Shown here in pieces: positions 55,317-59,751 of a stretch of 59,751 bases of DNA (positions are counted from its first letter, which is position 1; every line of letters begins with the position of its first letter). The translations under genes and the position numbers were made by a program. The stretch covers positions 1 to 59,751 of the forward strand of contig CAZHZT010000021.1 of assembly GCA_964537285.1 (NCBI GenBank), given 5' to 3'. The stretch is from CAZHZT01 sp964537285. Its GTDB lineage: Bacteria; Bacteroidota; Bacteroidia; Chitinophagales; Saprospiraceae. The notes beneath the pieces were generated by a model. It worked only from the letters and a program-made list of their open reading frames with translations. It was not told the origin of the DNA and searched no databases.

Positions 55317-58093
55317 TTAGGTTATGGAAACGGCTGCTCCCAAGGGAGAGGACCAGTTTCCATAGACCTTTTGTGTTTGTTTTATTGACACCCTCCCTTT
55401 TTTTCCTTTCTCATACTTAAATATCAATAAGTGTAAATGACTTATCCCATCTTTTCTGGCTTGCTGCTTCATGTGATCTATTTTTTCTTCACTTTCGTGA
55501 AAAATATGCACAAAACGGTCTACAAAATCGTCGTAGCGGATGGGGTTTTGATCCAGGGTGATCTCTACGGCACCCTTTGTCAAATATTTTGAAGTAAGGT
55601 CAAGCAGCATGAAAGGTCGCTCCACATCTCCCGGAGCCATGGTTACCATCTGAAAAACCCCCTTCTCCATTAGGTGAGAATCAACATTTTGGAAAAGCGC
55701 TTCTACAAAATCGAGGCCGTAGATACCCGATGCGGAATTGTAATAATAGTCCATGCCCGGTGGAGTAGGTTCAAAGGGAGGATTGGAAATGATCAAGTCA
55801 AATTTTTCACCTTTTACCCGGGCAAAAATCTCCTCCGCATCGCCGTCGCGTATCTCCAGGCGGCTCTCCAGTCCATTGACCATGGCATTGAACCCTGTAA
55901 ATACTTTAGCCCGGGGATTGATATCCAATCCGACGCCTTTCTTAGCTCCTTTAAGCAAGGTGAAGAGGCTAAGCACCCTGACCCAAGACCAATTTCAAGG
56001 AAGCTCCGGTTCTGTACTGTCTCCGGCTTCAGATGATCCATAAAAATGATCTGTTCAGGTTGAAGCGGAATGACCTGGTCTTTGCCCCTGTACTCAAAGG
56101 CATCAGTAACTATGGGGAGGCAGAACCCTTTCTTAGTTCTGTTTTCTGAAATAAGTCCCGGCAGATTCTGCCAGTTATTGACTGAAATAGCTTTAGAAAG
56201 GAAATATTGGCATTCACCCATTTGCTCAACGAAAAAAAGTGTTTGTTTAGGAACGTCTTTATTTACTCCACTGCTTCCGTTCTCCAAGAAATAACTAGTA
56301 ATAATACTGGACTTATCAACCTGCTTATCCTTCTTGCCGATGATGTAATCGCCCATCACGAGGGCTGCCATATTGCTGCGCAAGAATGTGTTAACGGCAT
56401 CCTGCGGAGTACAAACGATGGGTTCCTGAATATTAAAAGAGGTATTAGTAACAACAGGCACACCTGTGATCTTTTCAAAAGCTTCGATCAATTGGTAAAA
56501 AGCAGGCGACAGATCCTTATCCACGATTTGTACCCGGGCCGTATTGTCGTAGTGCACCACGCTGGGGATGAGGTGTTTTTTATCTTTTTTAACCTGAGCA
56601 GTTGCCAGCATATACAGATAAGGGGAATTATCCCGCTCTATCCATTGGTCCTCTATCTCAAACCATTCCTGAGCCTTTTCCTTTAGCACGGCTGGAGCCA
56701 AAGGGCGAAATGTTTCTCTAAGCTTTACATGTTCGTTAATCTTGTTCAGGGTATCGGAATTCCTGGGATCAGCTATAATACTTCGATGCCCAAGGGCGCG
56801 AGGCCCTACCTCCATGCCTTGTTGAAACCAGGCAATGATTCCTCCGTCAGCCACAATTTGGGCCGCCTCTGTAAAAATATCGGGACTCAACTGGTATTCT
56901 ACCTCATCAATTTGTTCTAAAATAGAGCGATAATCCTCGTCCTCAAAAGCGACGGGTGAATACGGAGATATCAATTTGAATTTTCGCCTGGCTGAAGGAA
57001 CAAATTCCCCGGCAATGCTCAAAGCCGCACCAAGGGCTGTTCCTGCATCATTTGATGCCGGAGGGATGTAGATCTCATCAAAAAGACCGGACTCCAGAAT
57101 CTTTTGGTTGGCCACACAGTTTAGTGCTACACCACCTGATAAGCAAAGCCGGGTTTTACCCGTCATTTCTTTGGCTTTTTCGACCACCCGCATCATTACT
57201 TTCTCTGTAAAATCCTGTAAAGTGGCGGCCAAATCAAAATAAATCAGTGTGTTGTAATTCAGTTCTTTTATGGGTTGATTAGAAAAGGGCACGTTCAGTG
57301 CTTCATGCAATTTGTTCCTTCTTTCACTACGAAATTCCAGAATGCGGTCATCCATTCGGAAAAGATCATCCGTCAACCAGGCAATTTTACTAAATTCTTT
57401 CGCCAGTGTACGAGGCGATCCGTAGGCGCTGATGCCCATCGTTTTACCGGAATCATAGATAGTGAATCCGACAAATTCAGAAATTTTTTCCCAAAGGAAG
57501 CCCATGGAATTCGGATAATCCATGGTATACAACAATTTTTGCCGGTTGTCTACACAGTCGAAAATAGAAAGGGATTCATATTCTGAAACGCCATCCACAA
57601 CCACACTTACGGCATCCGGGTATCCGGATGCATAGTAGCTACTACCGGAATGACAAGCGTGGTGGTCGATAAAATGGAATTGTCCGGTGAAACCCAGAGC
57701 CCTGAGTTTATTCTCAATATTCAAGGTGATCTCATAAAACAATTGCTCACCTGCGGGCGTACAGAAATAATCCTTGGGTAACTCGTAAGGGTGCTTGTGC
57801 AACACATTCTCCCTTCTCCTTTTTTCCGGGTTTAAGCTGGTGCCGATGTGAGCAATATCCTTCATGCCGATTCCGGCATAGTCCAATACCCAGTTCAGGG
57901 CATTTACAGGCAATTCATCACTGTTGTCAAGGTTGGCAGGCTTAGCGTGTTTGATGCGATTGAAGCGTTCTTCTTCTACAAAGGCAATTAATTGTAAGTC
58001 CTCACGACCGACCCTTAGCAAGGCCACTGCAGATTCGTGGTATACACAATTGATTCCGAGAATATAAATAGGTTTGTAGTTTGAGTTATTCAT
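55317..58093 (-). pseudogene. O-carbamoyltransferase-methyltransferase fusion, frameshifted
   Basis: Residues 1 to about 600 are a NodU/CmcH/TobZ-type carbamoyltransferase: GINCVYHESAVALL at the N-terminus, HHACH (144-148), LSGGVALNCVANQ, and GMEVGPRALGHRSI with ETFRPLAPAV in the YrdC-like end. It moves a carbamoyl group from carbamoyl phosphate to a hydroxyl. After a linker, a class I methyltransferase begins (FLEIGLGSG near residue 700), but the frame breaks at the CCC run 55976-55978. The next frame continues VLSLFTLLKGAKKGVGLDIN and ISNPPFEPTP to the stop at 55317. One added G gives a 925-aa fusion with an intact SAM motif. Confidence 0.85.
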
Positions 58094-58167
58094 AACAGCA
58101 AATTGGATATTCGTTGATTAATTATTTGTTTGGACTTTTCCTTCCTTTTACTCATGTGCGCTTGATC

Positions 58168-59288
58168 TTAGAAGTATGACTTCAACTCCCCTCTTCTTCG
58201 CACATCCAGGGTGGCGCAGTGAAACCCACCTATGAAAGGATAATAGTCTTCAAAGGCACAGGGAATAGGCTGGAAGCCCCAATCTTTCAGCGCCCGGATT
58301 AAAGGTTCCTGTCGTTCCTCCACCACGATTCTTTTTTCGTCAAGCATTAAGGTGTTGATGCTGATCCAATTGCTCATCAAACGCGGACGGGTTTGGTAGG
58401 GAACCGGGTCGGGTGCGATCAAAATATCCCAGGTTTTAAAGATTTCCGGTAATTTTTTAACATCTGTAAAGGTCGGATTCACGAGTAATTTACCCGGAGC
58501 CAGAGCAGCCAGGGTCGTATCGATATGAGACGGCTTTGGGTCCAGGCTTTGAATAAGATGGATTTTATAATCCGGCCCGATATGGCGTTGAAGCCAATCC
58601 ACACCGGCCTGGTTGGTTACATGACTCAGTTGGCCGATAATATCCTTGCCGCATCGAATGAAATCGGCCGCATCGAAAACAGGTTCGTAGTTGGTCAATA
58701 CATAGGGCGTTGTAGAATCCGGTGAGGTAAAATCCGGATTGTAAAGATCATCCGTCAGCATGGGTTTGGGAGCGGCAACCACGTGGGCTCCCTGGCTGAT
58801 GTATTCTTTTAGCAAAGGGCGGTAGGCCCGGATCTCAAAAAACCGTGACCGGGAACACATGGGTGCTTCGATGATCTCATCGCCAATAACAATCAACAGA
58901 TCACGTGGATTGGCCGCGCAAAATCCGCCAACCGTTTTCCAACCCGGAGTGGAGTACTCCTGCTCGTACACAGCTTCTTCTATACGGCGAACTTTTACTC
59001 CTTCCGCCTCCAGGATATGAACAAAGCGGTCCAAAGCCTGAGTAGCTTTTCTGATATATTCTTCGGGATACGGTTGTTTCAGTTTGAAATAGGTTTCTAT
59101 CTCTGCCAATTCGGCTTCACTGTAAACCAATTTGTCAATCGGGTCCCAAAAGGAAAAGAAAGCATTTTTGGGTGTTCCGACAATCACTTCTTCCAGCAGG
59201 TCCCATTCTGTATGGGAACTAACCGGGCTTGCTTTTTCAATTTTTTTCCCTCAGAAGTGGATTGAGCGATTGATGAAGTATTTTGCAT
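58168..59288 (-). pseudogene. L-arginine:glycine-type amidinotransferase, N-terminal frameshift
   Basis: AGAT-family enzyme (relatives SxtG, CyrA, StrB), which moves an amidino group from arginine to an amine. Catalytic segments are present: EPVFDAADF (Asp), PSHIDTT (His) and GGFHCATLDVRRRG (Cys). A GTG at 59187 would start inside the conserved EWDLLEEVIVG block. The missing N-terminus (SPVSSHTEWDL) is encoded just upstream in frame, but is cut from the ATG at 59288 by a 1-base shift in the A7 run (59241-59247 on the plus strand). With one A added the protein has 373 aa, normal for the family. Substrate unknown. Confidence 0.85.
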
Positions 59289-59328
59289 AAGGAGTATTTT
59301 TGATAGAAATTTAATTAAATACACGTTG

Positions 59329-59724
59329 TTAGAATGCCACTTGATACCTTAGCATCAATTGCCGGCGCAGAGCAACCTTACGGCCAAATTCCCCGGAAAA
59401 CCCACCCAGAGCATTTTTATCTGTTATCCGGACCAAGACATCGTAATCGTAGAAAAGCTCAAAGAAGTATGACAAACTCAATCCTTTGACTATATTCAGG
59501 TCAAGACTGTTTTTCCAATACACGTCAATTCGCTCGGGGTGGTCCAGGTAATTGGAAAAAAGATTTAATCTGGAAGAAAGGCCGAGTCGACCCTTGAAGT
59601 ATCTGTCGTTATAAATGGCCAGCAAGCGAGAGCCGAACTGATTGAAACTGTTTTTGAATACCGGTTGTCCATTTTCGATTTCCACCCGGTTGCCGTGAAC
59701 GGCAGTTTGTGAAAAAACCACCAT
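59329..59724 (-). pseudogene. DUF3078-like outer-membrane protein, C-terminal part only
   Basis: A 131-aa frame resembling the last part of DUF3078 outer-membrane beta-barrel proteins: RLNLFSNYLDHPERIDVYW, then YFFELFYDYDVLVRITD and a terminal LMLRYQVAF strand. Full members are about 300 aa with a signal peptide, which is lacking here. A TAA lies in frame only 8 codons before the ATG at 59724, so the missing N-terminal part must be in another frame or is lost; the window ends 27 bases further on. The gene is thus truncated or frameshifted. It may be unrelated to the cluster. Confidence 0.65.
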
Positions 59725-59751
59725 ACAAATATATTCAAAACGATTTTATCG

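Noticed and set aside
55317..55976. The methyltransferase as an independent gene starting at GTG 55976
   Set aside because: It would lack the SAM-binding Gly-rich motif, which is encoded just upstream in the other frame. A frameshift in a fused gene explains both parts.
55960..55990. Programmed ribosomal frameshifting in the carbamoyltransferase gene
   Set aside because: No slippery heptamer or downstream pseudoknot is visible, and two neighbouring genes have similar homopolymer breaks.
45890..59288. A saxitoxin-type pathway, because an amidinotransferase, a carbamoyltransferase and a sulfotransferase occur together
   Set aside because: The defining core enzyme (SxtA-type polyketide-like starter) and the oxygenases are absent, and an NRPS with thioesterase is present instead. 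The shared enzymes are generic tailoring families.
1..59751. tRNA or rRNA genes
   Set aside because: No cloverleaf or conserved rRNA segment was recognised in the intergenic regions by eye.

Overview
The window comes from a member of the Bacteroidota. It looks Cytophagales-like to me, but I cannot place the genus. The evidence is the mix of families: a Tex/S1 protein, a GH57-DUF3536 hydrolase, a PIG-L deacetylase followed by a sodium:solute symporter, BNR/VPS10-type secreted proteins, many SPII lipoproteins, a DUF3078 outer-membrane protein and GH3/beta-lactamase fusions. Several upstream regions carry TAnnTTTG boxes, the -7 consensus of this phylum. No tRNA, rRNA, CRISPR array, transposase or prophage gene was seen.

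Layout. 0.2-16 kb: general metabolism and envelope genes: tex, a MdlA-like ABC exporter, an LpxH-like phosphatase, GH57, PIG-L deacetylase, a 40-aa membrane protein, an SSS symporter, an FRG-domain protein, an HtrA protease and a GGCT-like protein. 16.4-17.1 kb: rpmI-rplT without infC. 17.4-29.6 kb: a minus-strand series of a SPOR lipoprotein, a UvrD/AddA-like helicase and a surface-glycan block (heparinase II/III-like protein, GT-B-like glycan protein, DapA-family aldolase, CMP-nonulosonate synthetase, and a CBS-NeuB-SAF-TIM-barrel fusion). 29.6-45 kb: a UbiA-like prenyltransferase, a VPS10/BNR protein, a GT39-type glycosyltransferase, gyrB, a GH3-beta-lactamase fusion whose GH3 half looks dead, an RhlE-type helicase, a glycerophosphodiesterase, an intradiol dioxygenase-like lipoprotein and a DUF695-RraB protein. 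45.2-45.8 kb: a decayed gene remnant and a 59-aa membrane protein.

45.9-59.7 kb is the most interesting part, a minus-strand biosynthetic gene cluster. In transcription order it holds a truncated DUF3078 outer-membrane gene, an L-arginine:glycine-type amidinotransferase, a NodU/CmcH-type O-carbamoyltransferase fused to a class I methyltransferase, an MbtH protein, a small unknown gene, a one-module NRPS with the order sulfotransferase-C-A-PCP-TE, a cyclic-peptide-type ABC exporter, an SPFH/band-7 protein and a DUF697 protein. The parts predict a small exported amino-acid-derived compound that is guanidinylated, carbamoylated, possibly sulfated and methylated. By hand alignment to GrsA the A-domain pocket resembles Phe/Tyr codes. 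Three genes of this cluster each carry a single-base frameshift in a homopolymer, always repairable by adding one base. This means either local read error or real decay, and it decides whether the pathway works.

The second theme is the intergenic DNA. At least a dozen long, often perfect palindromes (stems of 17-37 bp) sit between genes. Several belong to recognisable families that recur in the window: a GTTCTTTGACA-ended element, a TCTCATAAGTA element, a TAAGTAGTTCAC element, an AAGTTGCGAT element and an 87-bp compound element near both 1 and 17.2 kb. Within a family the outer ends are conserved while the inner stem changes and still stays self-complementary. A 7-bp unit (CGGGGAA) is repeated eight times upstream of gyrB, and an identical 38-bp direct repeat flanks the NRPS gene.
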